Assembly (NCBI GenBank): GCA_963968595.1
Contig: CAXAHJ010000057.1
Span: forward strand, 1 to 26,988
Source of the DNA: GCA-2730975 sp937893275
Lineage (GTDB): Bacteria > Verrucomicrobiota > Verrucomicrobiia > Opitutales > Seribacteraceae
Reading direction: 5' to 3'
Length of the DNA stretch: 26,988 nt
The position numbers and the translations under genes are program-made. A model generated the notes under the pieces. That model searched no databases, was not told where the DNA came from, and saw only the letters and a program-made list of their open reading frames with translations. Below are positions 7,899-15,074 of the stretch, piece by piece (within the stretch, counting starts at the first letter, position 1; every line of letters begins with the position of its first letter).

Positions 7899-8885
7899 AT
7901 GAAAAATAAAATCATAGCTACTCTTGTTGCTTTCGGTCTGGTGGGATCTGCTTCCGCCATCGAGATCAATGAGAATCTATCCATCAATGGTTTCATTGAT
8001 ACCTCGTACACTCATGTAGAAGGCGGTAAAGCAACTGCCGATGACAGACAAGAACTCGGTCTCGACGAAATCGAGCTGAACTTCCTGTTCAACGTAGGCG
8101 GTGCTTCCGGCGCTATCCACGTAGATAGAACCGATGGACGTGATGACGATGCCAGCGATGTCGACGAAGCCATCAACCTGGAGCAAGCCTTCATCGGCTA
8201 TACCTTGGAAAACGGCGTAAGTCTTACCATCGGTAAGTACGGTTCTCAACTCGGTCTCGAGCGCGAAGATCCCGGAGGTATATACACCAACAGTCGTGCG
8301 TATGGCGGAGCCTCAGGCGGACAATTCAACTTGGGCGACGTAGACGAAAATGTCTACGAAGGTATAAGACTTGGATACTCCTCGGACGTATTCGGTCTTG
8401 GTATCTCCTTGCAAAATGACGCAATTGGAGGTGAAGACATTGAGGACAACGAGCTCGACCTTGAGTTTTCAATAGCCTACACGGGAATAGAAAACCTCAA
8501 CCTTGGTGGCGGTTATCGCTTCGAGAACGCAGGTGGATCCGTGGGTGAAAGTGACGTATTGAATGTCCACTTCACCACGGTAATGGGCAAGTTCCTCATC
8601 GGTGCCGAGTACATCGAAATCGAAAATGCCGCTAAATCAGCTGCCGATCAAGACCTCGACGGTTGGACAGTTATCGCCGACTACGACGTAAGCGAAAAGC
8701 TCGGCGTGGCCTTGCGTATCAGCAGCAACGAGTTGAACGGCGACAATGACTACGAAAAGGTGACTCTTGCCCCCAACTACGCGCTCACCGATAGCTTGGG
8801 TGTAATTCTCGAGTACAGCGACGTTGACACTGGCGACGGTGCCGACGAAAATCAGTTGGCTCTCGAGCTTACTTTCACTTTCTAA
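7899..8885 (+). CDS. Outer-membrane beta-barrel porin
   Basis: The 328-residue protein has a classic signal peptide (MKNKIIATLVAFGLVGSASA) followed by IEINENLSINGFIDTSYTHV. Alternating hydrophobic/polar beta strands with acidic loops run to the end, finishing LALELTFTF, where the final Phe is the BAM-complex insertion signal. The pattern GFIDTSY near the start, QAFIGYTLENGVSLTIGKYG and a final strand ending in Phe is like the OmpL/beta-barrel porin-2 group common in Verrucomicrobia and Bacteroidota. Loops are unusually Asp/Glu-rich (DGRDDDASDVDEAI, DVDTGDGADEN), which may favour cation passage or fit a marine habitat. It is monocistronic, with its own AT-rich upstream region and a strong terminator 38 nt downstream, consistent with high expression. 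Confidence 0.82.
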   Translation: MKNKIIATLVAFGLVGSASAIEINENLSINGFIDTSYTHVEGGKATADDRQELGLDEIELNFLFNVGGASGAIHVDRTDGRDDDASDVDEAINLEQAFIGYTLENGVSLTIGKYGSQLGLEREDPGGIYTNSRAYGGASGGQFNLGDVDENVYEGIRLGYSSDVFGLGISLQNDAIGGEDIEDNELDLEFSIAYTGIENLNLGGGYRFENAGGSVGESDVLNVHFTTVMGKFLIGAEYIEIENAAKSAADQDLDGWTVIADYDVSEKLGVALRISSNELNGDNDYEKVTLAPNYALTDSLGVILEYSDVDTGDGADENQLALELTFTF

Positions 8886-8922
8886 GCCTCGGCTTAGCTA
8901 AGTTTTACAAGTTTTACGAAAG

Positions 8923-8961
8923 AGGGTCGCCCGTTCGCCGGGCGGCCCTTTTTCTTTTTCA
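8923..8961 (+). terminator. Rho-independent terminator of the porin gene
   Basis: AGGGTCGCCCG at 8923-8933 pairs with CGGGCGGCCCT at 8939-8949, eleven pairs including one G-T, around a 5-nt loop. A T-rich run (TTTTTCTTTTTC) follows at once. It lies 38 nt after the porin stop codon. Confidence 0.93.
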
Positions 8962-9021
8962 GGATAATTACCCTCCGAGAAGCAACCGATACTCCAAAAA
9001 GAAAAGTTCCCGAATAAGAAT

Positions 9022-9066
9022 TGTCATTGCAAGGAGCGCAAGCGACGCGGCAATCCAGCGGAACCG
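9022..9066 (+). repeat. Short palindromic intergenic repeat, copy A
   Basis: This copy begins TGTCATTGC and ends GCGGCAATCCAGCGGAACCG. The ends share an ATTGC/GCAAT inverted repeat, and the variable centre (GAGCGCAAGCG) can form a small hairpin of its own. It is in the same orientation as copies B and C but diverged from them in the centre. Confidence 0.85.
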
Positions 9067-9117
9067 TCCTTCTCCTCGCAAGCATCGCCCTCAAGCATAT
9101 GCACCCCAACATCCCCC

Positions 9118-9161
9118 TGTCATTGCGAGCCACAAAGTGGCGCGGCAATCCAGCGGAACCG
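9118..9161 (+). repeat. Short palindromic intergenic repeat, copy B
   Basis: This copy is identical over all 44 bp to copy C at 9837-9880. It has conserved ends TGTCATTGCGAG and GCGGCAATCCAG and a centre CCAC-AAA-GTGG that forms a four-pair hairpin. It lies 143 bp upstream of hspQ. Confidence 0.9.
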
Positions 9162-9304
9162 ACACTCCCCAAGATATACTTCACCACCACCCGCTTGCCT
9201 CCATCAACCCGTCCCTTAAAGGCATCCCTCGCCAGCACACACCCAAATGGCGAAGAACAAACCTTGTCCCCCTGCCCATTTCGAGTTAGAGAAAACACCA
9301 TCGC

Positions 9305-9715
9305 ATGATCAACCTGAACGAACCCTATTCCGTTCCGCCCGACACGCCCAAGTTCTCCCCCGGCGAAGTCGTGCGCCACCTGCGATACGGCTACCGCGGA
9401 CTAATCGTCGATTTCGACCCTACCTGCCAAGCGGAAGACGGTTGGCACAAGGCAAACCAGACCCAACCGAAAAAGAACCAGCCCTGGTACCACGTACTGG
9501 TGGACGGACAACAACAAGTGACCTACGTAGCGCAAAACAACCTCCAATCCGATACGACAAGCGAACCCATCGTGCACCCCATGCTCAACCTATTCTTCTC
9601 GGGGCACGACGAAGCGACCAATCGCTACCTCCGCAACGACGTCCCCTGGAACCCCGGCCAACCACCCGACGCCCCACCCCCACTCCCACCCGAACCACCG
9701 GAGCAACTGGCTTAA
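9305..9715 (+). CDS. hspQ: HspQ/YccV-like hemimethylated-DNA-binding domain protein
   Basis: The 136-residue protein carries a near-complete YccV-like domain at about 17-105: KFSPGEVVRHLRYGYRG, IVDFDPTCQAEDGW, NQTQPKKNQPWYHVLVDG, TYVAQNNL and HPMLNLFF. In E. coli HspQ binds hemimethylated oriC DNA, lowers DnaA activity and acts as a specificity factor for Lon protease. The domain itself is clear, but which of these roles applies here is not. The C-terminus is an unusual proline-rich tail (PPDAPPPLPPEPPEQLA) that the E. coli protein lacks. The gene is monocistronic, has no Shine-Dalgarno sequence, and is bracketed by copies of the palindromic repeat family on both sides. Confidence 0.85.
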   Translation: MINLNEPYSVPPDTPKFSPGEVVRHLRYGYRGLIVDFDPTCQAEDGWHKANQTQPKKNQPWYHVLVDGQQQVTYVAQNNLQSDTTSEPIVHPMLNLFFSGHDEATNRYLRNDVPWNPGQPPDAPPPLPPEPPEQLA

Positions 9716-9836
9716 TGGGTGACACGGCACACCATCGAGTGGAAAGATAGTTTCTTATTAGAGTGTCCGAAAAGACGACAGGCTTACAGAGCTCCCTGCC
9801 CCCAATAGCCTGTATACAAATGAGTTAAAACGCATT

Positions 9837-9955
9837 TGTCATTGCGAGCCACAAAGTGGCGCGGCAATCCAGCGGAACCGTATGCAACTCGCGACTACCG
9901 GCACTCCCCCTGGATTGCCGCGTCGAGTCTCAAAGAGACCCTCCTCGCAATGACA
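9837..9955. repeat. Paired inverted copies (C and D) of the palindromic repeat
   Basis: Copy C (9837-9880, forward) is identical to copy B. Copy D (9909-9955) is the same element in reverse, ending CTCGCAATGACA. The pair forms a 119-bp imperfect palindrome with outer arms TGTCATTGCGAG and CTCGCAATGACA. Copy D's own centre is a GTCTC/GAGAC hairpin, unlike that of copy C. The pair lies between the convergent 3' ends of hspQ and panE and starts 34 nt past the panE stop, so the RNA hairpin could end or stabilise either transcript. Confidence 0.9.
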
Positions 9956-9989
9956 TCCGAATTAGCAGTATCGAAGAATCCCTTAGGAT

Positions 9990-10925
9990 CTACTTGCAAA
10001 TTGCGAGAAGTTCCCCGTGAAGATTTTTGAGTTCGGGCATGTAAACTCCCGCAACTTCCCCGCGACGCAAGGGTTCGCCCCAAATGGCATCCACCTCGAC
10101 TTCGCGTCCGGCAAGAAAATCAATAAGGCTGGAGGGCTTGTAGGGGCCCATAGGTTCGGTAAGGGTGAACTGGCGATCGAGAAACCTGTCTTCAATATCC
10201 ACACCATACGCAGCTGCCGCCTGCTGTAATTCCCCCATGAGGGAACGAGCGCGACAGGCAAGCTCGGAATCAGCCAGAATTCTATCCGTAGTTATCCCGC
10301 CCGCAGCAACGGAAAGACCGTTGAAGGGTATGTTCCAACAAAGCTTTCGCCAGAGAGCCTCGTCGAGGGAAGCGGCCTCCCGAGCATCCACTCCGGCCTC
10401 ACCAAAGGCATCCATAATGTCGCGGGCCTTGCCGGACAACGCGCCCCCGACTTGGCCGAACTGGACGTAACCGGGCAAAATACTTTCCACCACCGTGGGC
10501 GATGTACGGTTTATGCAAGTGAAACACAAACCGCCCACGATCGTTCCTCGATCCCCGAACAGCTCGGCAAGGCGCTCCACGTTTCCCATGCCGTTCTGGA
10601 GAGTGAGCAGACTGGTATTTTCATCGACCAGGGGAGACAGTATTTCACCCAGTTTCGAATTCGCCGTCGCCTTCGCCGCGACGATCACCCAGTCGCAAAT
10701 TCCTATGTCGGAAGAATCTCGATAGGCTTGTAAGGGTTCCACGGGGAAACTTTCGTTCGATGCGTGGAGAACGAGAGACAGACCCTCGCGTACGACGTCC
10801 TTATAAGTGGAGCGGAACAAAAAACGCATGTCCGCTCCCGCCCTCGCGAGCATACCGCCATAGAAACCTCCAACCGCTCCCGTACCGACTATGGCTACCT
10901 TGCCCGCACTCGAGCAAACGCTCAC
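9990..10925 (-). CDS. panE: 2-dehydropantoate 2-reductase (ketopantoate reductase)
   Basis: PanE reduces ketopantoate to pantoate with NADPH in pantothenate and CoA synthesis. The 311-residue protein has the Rossmann motif VGTGAVGGFYGG at 13-24 and the nucleotide-binding QNGMGN at 110-115. Catalytic Lys194 is in WRKLCWNIPFNGL, and the substrate-side glutamate is in PSSLIDFLAGREVEVDAI (probably Glu277). Length is typical. It starts with GTG, overlapping the nadB stop by four bases (GTGA), so it is translationally coupled and last in the proS-panC-nadB-panE operon. A close paralogue acting on another 2-keto acid cannot be excluded from sequence alone, but the partnership with panC supports PanE. 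Confidence 0.9.
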   Translation of the reverse strand: MSVCSSAGKVAIVGTGAVGGFYGGMLARAGADMRFLFRSTYKDVVREGLSLVLHASNESFPVEPLQAYRDSSDIGICDWVIVAAKATANSKLGEILSPLVDENTSLLTLQNGMGNVERLAELFGDRGTIVGGLCFTCINRTSPTVVESILPGYVQFGQVGGALSGKARDIMDAFGEAGVDAREAASLDEALWRKLCWNIPFNGLSVAAGGITTDRILADSELACRARSLMGELQQAAAAYGVDIEDRFLDRQFTLTEPMGPYKPSSLIDFLAGREVEVDAIWGEPLRRGEVAGVYMPELKNLHGELLAICK

Positions 10926-12526
10926 GATCTCATTGGCTCAACCAAAACAGTCTCTGCGGTTTCAGCCTTGTCGGGATAGTCCAAGGTGTAGTGCAGTCCC
11001 CTGCTCTCCTTTCGGCTCAGGGCCGAGCGCACGATGAGTTCGGCCACGCAGACGAGGTTGCGCACCTCGAGCAAAGGGAGGTCCACCTTGGCGTTCCAAT
11101 AGTATTCGTTGATCTCGCGAGAGAGATTGCGAATGCGCGAGCGAGCCCGTTCCAAGCGTTTGGTGGAGCGGACGATACCGACGTAATCCCACATCGTCCG
11201 CTTGAGCTCATCCAAATTATGGGAAAGCACCACGCGCTCGTCCGAAGCGGGCACGTCACCGTCCACCCATTCAGGCAGAGAGAACAGCGGCTTTTTCTTG
11301 TCGGCGAGATAGGCATTGACCGCTTCGGCCCCACGGAAGGCAAGCACCACCGCTTCCAGCAGGGAATTGCTGGCCAGACGGTTGGCCCCATGCAAGCCTG
11401 TGCAAGCGACCTCCCCGCAGGCGTACAGCCCGGGCATCTCGGTGGAACAATCAAGCCCGGCGGGAATCCCGCCGCAGGAGTAATGGGCTGCAGGCACAAC
11501 AGGGATGCGTTCCTTAACGGGATCGACGCCACGCTTGAGACAGTTCTCATACACGGTCGGGAAACGATCCCGAAAATCAATGCTCATGGCCGGCGTATCA
11601 AGCCAGAGACAGGGAACTCCCGAGCGTTTCATCTCCCGGTCGATGGCTCGAGCCACGATGTCCCGGGGAGCGAGGTCGGCCAGCGGGTGATACTTACCCA
11701 TGATGGGATTGCCGTTGCCGTCCACCAGCTTGGCTCCTTCGCCGCGAACCGCTTCGGTGATGAGGAACCGATCCGCCTCCAGTGAGTGAAAAGTAGTGGG
11801 ATGAAACTGAATGAATTCGAGGTTGGCAATGGACAGGCCGGCACGAGAAGCCATGGCCACACCATCGCCCGTCGCGATCGATGGATTGGTGGTGTAGAGG
11901 TAGGTTTGCCCGGTGCCCCCAGTGGCAAGTAGGATGGAGCGGGCGGAAACGGTACGGACGGCGGCGGCGCTCGCATCGTAGGCATATAGCCCAAGAACGA
12001 AATCCTCGTTTCCCTCGACCTGGATCCCTAGCTTCCGAGCCTTGCGGGCAGTAATCAGGTCGATGCCGAAAAGATGCTCGTGAATTTCCACGCCTTCACG
12101 CGCAATTGCCGCGAGCAAGGCTTCCTCGATCGCCTTGCCCGTCATGTCCTTGACGTGAAGTACCCGGCGCTCGCTGTGCCCCCCTTCCCTACCCAAAGAA
12201 ATTCGACCATCATCCAGACTGGTGAAGGCAACTCCGAGCTCGACGAGATCCTCGATGCGGGCGGGACCGTCGCTCAGGACTTCGCGCACGACTTGTGCAT
12301 CGCAGAGCCCGTCACCGGCCTCCATGGTATCGGACACGTGCTTCTCCAAGTCGTCTCCGGCAGAAGTAACGGCCGCAATTCCGCCTTGGGCATAATTCGT
12401 ATTGGACTCGGCTTTGTCCTTCTTGGTGAGAATCGCGACGCTGTGCCCGGCTTGAGCCACTTTCAGAGCGAAGCTAAGGCCGGCGATACCGCTGCCGACG
12501 ATGACCAAGTCGTATTCCGCTTTCAT
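10922..12526 (-). CDS. nadB: L-aspartate oxidase
   Basis: NadB oxidises L-aspartate to iminoaspartate, the first step of de novo NAD synthesis, using FAD. The 534-residue product has the FAD dinucleotide motif VIVGSGIAGLSFAL at 8-21, then TNYAQGGIAA, SLGREGGHSERRVLH, the HPTTFHS active-site segment, EAVRGEGAKLVDGNG, HYSCGGI and GANRLASNSLLEA near the second FAD-binding region. All are standard for the succinate dehydrogenase/aspartate oxidase flavoprotein family. Absence of an iron-sulphur partner gene and the length favour NadB over SdhA/FrdA. The start at 12526 puts the Rossmann motif at its normal distance; an ATG four codons upstream (12538) is an alternative. It begins about 23 nt after panC and overlaps panE at its end. 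nadA and nadC are not in the window. Confidence 0.92.
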   Translation of the reverse strand: MKAEYDLVIVGSGIAGLSFALKVAQAGHSVAILTKKDKAESNTNYAQGGIAAVTSAGDDLEKHVSDTMEAGDGLCDAQVVREVLSDGPARIEDLVELGVAFTSLDDGRISLGREGGHSERRVLHVKDMTGKAIEEALLAAIAREGVEIHEHLFGIDLITARKARKLGIQVEGNEDFVLGLYAYDASAAAVRTVSARSILLATGGTGQTYLYTTNPSIATGDGVAMASRAGLSIANLEFIQFHPTTFHSLEADRFLITEAVRGEGAKLVDGNGNPIMGKYHPLADLAPRDIVARAIDREMKRSGVPCLWLDTPAMSIDFRDRFPTVYENCLKRGVDPVKERIPVVPAAHYSCGGIPAGLDCSTEMPGLYACGEVACTGLHGANRLASNSLLEAVVLAFRGAEAVNAYLADKKKPLFSLPEWVDGDVPASDERVVLSHNLDELKRTMWDYVGIVRSTKRLERARSRIRNLSREINEYYWNAKVDLPLLEVRNLVCVAELIVRSALSRKESRGLHYTLDYPDKAETAETVLVEPMRS

Positions 12527-12549
12527 GGGTTGGCCCATAAGGAAGAAGA

Positions 12550-13395
12550 TTAAAGCATAATGTTGTCGATAAGGCGAACCTCGTCTATCCACGCCGCCAC
12601 AACGATCATGGAACGCCCGGGCTCGATTTCCGACTCGGCTTCCATGTTTTCGCGATTCACCACTTCGACGTAGTTCAACCGTACGCAGCGCCCGCCGGTT
12701 AAGATCCCGGTGACCTCGGACTTTATCCGGTCCACGTTTCGAATTTCCTTTTCTTCGACAAGGGATTTTCCGGCGAACAGCGATCGGGAAAGCAACAGGG
12801 CGTCCTCTCTTTGGCGGGAATCGAGATAGGCGTTGCGGGAACTCATAGCCAGCCCGTCCTCCTCACGAACCGTAGGAGCCACAACGACTTCAATTGGGAA
12901 ATGCAAATCCTCCGCCATTCTGCGGATGACCACCGCTTGCTGAGCGTCCTTCTGGCCGAGAACTACGAAATCCGGGCGGCATAGGTTAAATAACTTTGCG
13001 CAGACCGTGGTCACACCGCGAAAATGAGTCGGCCGGGAAACGCCGCACAAGTTGGTCGCCACTGCAGTCTCTTCGACTTGAGTGGAGTGCCCGGCGGGAT
13101 ACATTTCCTCTACGGAAGGGGCGAACACAATGTCTGCCTCGCATTCCTCACAGAGCTTCAAATCGCGCTCGAAATCTCGTGGATAGGCATCGAGATCCTC
13201 GCCGACCCCGAACTGGGCGGGATTAACAAAGATGGACACGACAGTTACGTCGGCCTTGGCTTTGGCCACCTCCAATAGAGAAAGGTGTCCGTCGTGCAAG
13301 TATCCCATGGTGGGAACGAAACCGATCAATTTACCCTCGCTGCGCAGGCCTATTGAATTGGCCTGCATCTCATTTGCAGAGCGTATGACTTGCAT
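12550..13395 (-). CDS. panC: Pantothenate synthetase
   Basis: PanC condenses pantoate with beta-alanine using ATP. The 281-residue protein has the nucleotidyltransferase HIGH-type motif in PTMGYLHDGHLSLL at 28-41. It also has VSIFVNPAQFG, the pantoate-binding YPRDFERD, FRGVTTVCAKLFN, VVLGQKDAQQ and the KMSKS-equivalent LAMSSRNAYL, all in order and at the usual distances. Length is normal. It follows proS after 24 nt and precedes nadB. The upstream bases of its ATG show no Shine-Dalgarno match. panB and panD are not in the window. Confidence 0.96.
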   Translation of the reverse strand: MQVIRSANEMQANSIGLRSEGKLIGFVPTMGYLHDGHLSLLEVAKAKADVTVVSIFVNPAQFGVGEDLDAYPRDFERDLKLCEECEADIVFAPSVEEMYPAGHSTQVEETAVATNLCGVSRPTHFRGVTTVCAKLFNLCRPDFVVLGQKDAQQAVVIRRMAEDLHFPIEVVVAPTVREEDGLAMSSRNAYLDSRQREDALLLSRSLFAGKSLVEEKEIRNVDRIKSEVTGILTGGRCVRLNYVEVVNRENMEAESEIEPGRSMIVVAAWIDEVRLIDNIML

Positions 13396-13419
13396 GATGA
13401 AGTGAGAATGTAGGGACGA

Positions 13420-14928
13420 TCAATAGGCCTGGGCAAACACTACGCGACGGGGGCTTGGATTCCCGCTGAATATACAAGTACCCGATTCACCTTCCCCTTG
13501 AGGGATGCAACGCAGAGTAACTTTGAGATCGTTCTTCACTTGTTCCTCCCACTTGGCGTCACCATCCCAGTGAGCCATCGCAAAACCACCATGCGTTCCT
13601 GCATCAGCAGCTGAGAAAAACTCGTAGAATTCCTCCTTGGAATTGATTTCGTGAGTATTCTCCTCTCGAAACGCCAAGGCACGTTCAAAAATCTTGTCCT
13701 GGATGTCCTGTAACATGTCGGGCAAACGACCAAGCAAATCTTCGCGGGTAATGCCCTCGCGCCCCGAACGTCCAACGTCTCGACGACCGACGAAAGCGGA
13801 ATCACTTTCCAGATCGCGTGGCCCGACCTCCAAGGTGACGGGAACTCCTTTCTTTATCCACTGCCAATATTTTTCGCCGCCACGGAGATCGCGATCATCC
13901 AGTTCCACCCGAACGGGTGAACCGGCATAAGAGAGAGAGCCTATTTCCTCCACCAGTTTTCGACAATAATCGAGAACCTGTTCACGCGATTCTTCTTTCG
14001 GCGTCACGGGCAATACTACGACCTGCGAGGGAGCGACCTTCGGGGGAACGACCAAGCCATCGTCGTCTCCATGGCACATGATCATTCCGCCGATCAAACG
14101 AGTAGAGACACCCCAGGAAGTGGTCCAGCCCAACTCCTCTTTGCCCTGCTCGTCTTGAAATTTGATGCCGCAAGCCTTGGAGAAGTTCTGCCCGAGGAAG
14201 TGAGAAGTACCCGCCTGCAATGCCTTGCGATCCTGCATCATGGCCTCGATGCAGAGAGTGACTTCGGCTCCGGGGAAACGTTCGTTTTCCGTTTTCTCTC
14301 CCCGTAGAACAGGGATGGCCAGCCACTCTTCCGCAAAAGTGGCGTAGAGATCGAGGATCAATTCCATTTCCCGTACGGCTTCCTCCGAGGAGGCATGAAC
14401 AGTATGGCCTTCCTGCCACAAAAATTCCGCCGTGCGAAGAAAAAGGCGCGGTCGCATTTCCCAGCGCACCACGTTCGCCCATTGATTGATGAGTAGAGGC
14501 AGGTCCCGGTAGGATTGAACCCAACGAGCGAACAGTTCGCCGATGATAGTCTCGGAAGTCGGCCGGATAATGAGGGGTTCGTCCAGTTCTCCGGCGGGCT
14601 GCAGCTTGCCGTTCTCATCCGCTTCCAGTCGGGAATGGGTGACCACCGCGCACTCCTTGGCGAAGCCGTCGACATGCTCCGCCTCCCGCTGGAGAAAGCT
14701 CATCGGAATGAAGAGCGGGAAGTAGGCGTTCTTGTGACCAGTCGCCTTGAACATGCAATCCAAGGCTTCTCGAATGTTCTCCCATATGGCGTAGCCCCAC
14801 GGCTTAATCACCATGCAACCGCGTACAGGAGTGTTCTCCGCCAAGTCCGCCGATTTGATTACTTGTTGATACCACTCGGGATAATCCTCTTCCCGGGTGG
14901 GTGAAATTGCAGTTCGTTCTTTGCCCAT
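13420..14928 (-). CDS. proS: Prolyl-tRNA synthetase, archaeal/eukaryotic type (type 3)
   Basis: The 502-residue enzyme charges tRNA-Pro. It belongs to the type without the large editing insertion between motifs 2 and 3. Class II signatures are visible: VRGCMVIKPWGYAIWENI, RPTSETIIGELFARWVQSYRDLP (motif 1 region; quoted in part elsewhere), RWEMRPRLFLRTAEFLWQEG (motif 2), and a motif 3 region around GTSHFLGQNFS to STRLIGGMIMCHGDDDG. The anticodon-binding domain begins near PSQVVVLPVTP. A C-terminal extension ends in FAQAY, and the last residue is Tyr, as is typical of this type. The zinc-site cysteines of the extension are reduced, with TLRCIPQGEGESGTCIFSG remaining. It is the first gene of the operon with panC, nadB and panE and is divergent from eno. 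Confidence 0.95.
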   Translation of the reverse strand: MGKERTAISPTREEDYPEWYQQVIKSADLAENTPVRGCMVIKPWGYAIWENIREALDCMFKATGHKNAYFPLFIPMSFLQREAEHVDGFAKECAVVTHSRLEADENGKLQPAGELDEPLIIRPTSETIIGELFARWVQSYRDLPLLINQWANVVRWEMRPRLFLRTAEFLWQEGHTVHASSEEAVREMELILDLYATFAEEWLAIPVLRGEKTENERFPGAEVTLCIEAMMQDRKALQAGTSHFLGQNFSKACGIKFQDEQGKEELGWTTSWGVSTRLIGGMIMCHGDDDGLVVPPKVAPSQVVVLPVTPKEESREQVLDYCRKLVEEIGSLSYAGSPVRVELDDRDLRGGEKYWQWIKKGVPVTLEVGPRDLESDSAFVGRRDVGRSGREGITREDLLGRLPDMLQDIQDKIFERALAFREENTHEINSKEEFYEFFSAADAGTHGGFAMAHWDGDAKWEEQVKNDLKVTLRCIPQGEGESGTCIFSGNPSPRRVVFAQAY

Positions 14929-15009
14929 GTCGTTAGCTTAAAAGTCTTTTGAAAAATATCTATTCTGGGCAAGAGGCAAGCAGTTTTAAAACGCTGATGC
15001 CGAAGGCTT

Positions 15010-15041
15010 TTGACATTGTGGCCTCGAAGGTCATCATGACC
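15010..15041 (+). promoter_or_regulatory. Putative eno promoter overlapped by an inverted repeat
   Basis: TTGACA at 15010-15015 matches the -35 consensus exactly. CATCAT at 15032-15037, after 16 nt, is a four-of-six -10 candidate. A perfect inverted repeat GGTCAT-C-ATGACC at 15029-15041 covers that -10, as an operator would. The eno ATG is at 15075, giving a leader of about 30 nt. The site lies in the 146-bp gap between the divergent proS and eno genes. Confidence 0.45.
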
Positions 15042-15074
15042 GACCCTTTTTAGTTCAACCAAATTCATTATCAC

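Larger units (their letters stand above)
8886..9304. other. Intergenic region between porin and hspQ
   Basis: This 419-bp stretch holds no convincing gene. It contains the porin terminator near its left end and two direct copies of a palindromic repeat (listed separately). Short open frames through it have no recognisable protein features and unbalanced composition. From 9162 to 9304 I see nothing definite; any hspQ promoter must lie here. Confidence 0.6.

Noticed and set aside
9779..9812. CAGGCT/AGCCTG inverted repeat after hspQ
   Set aside because: Short stem with a loop of about 20 nt and no T-run; likely chance.
9022..9955. CRISPR-like array
   Set aside because: Repeats occur in both orientations, at irregular distances and with variable centres, unlike a CRISPR array; no cas gene is present.
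10760..11785. Long plus-strand open frame (341 codons) across panE/nadB
   Set aside because: It is the antisense shadow of nadB and panE, whose motifs are complete; the translated sequence shows no domain.
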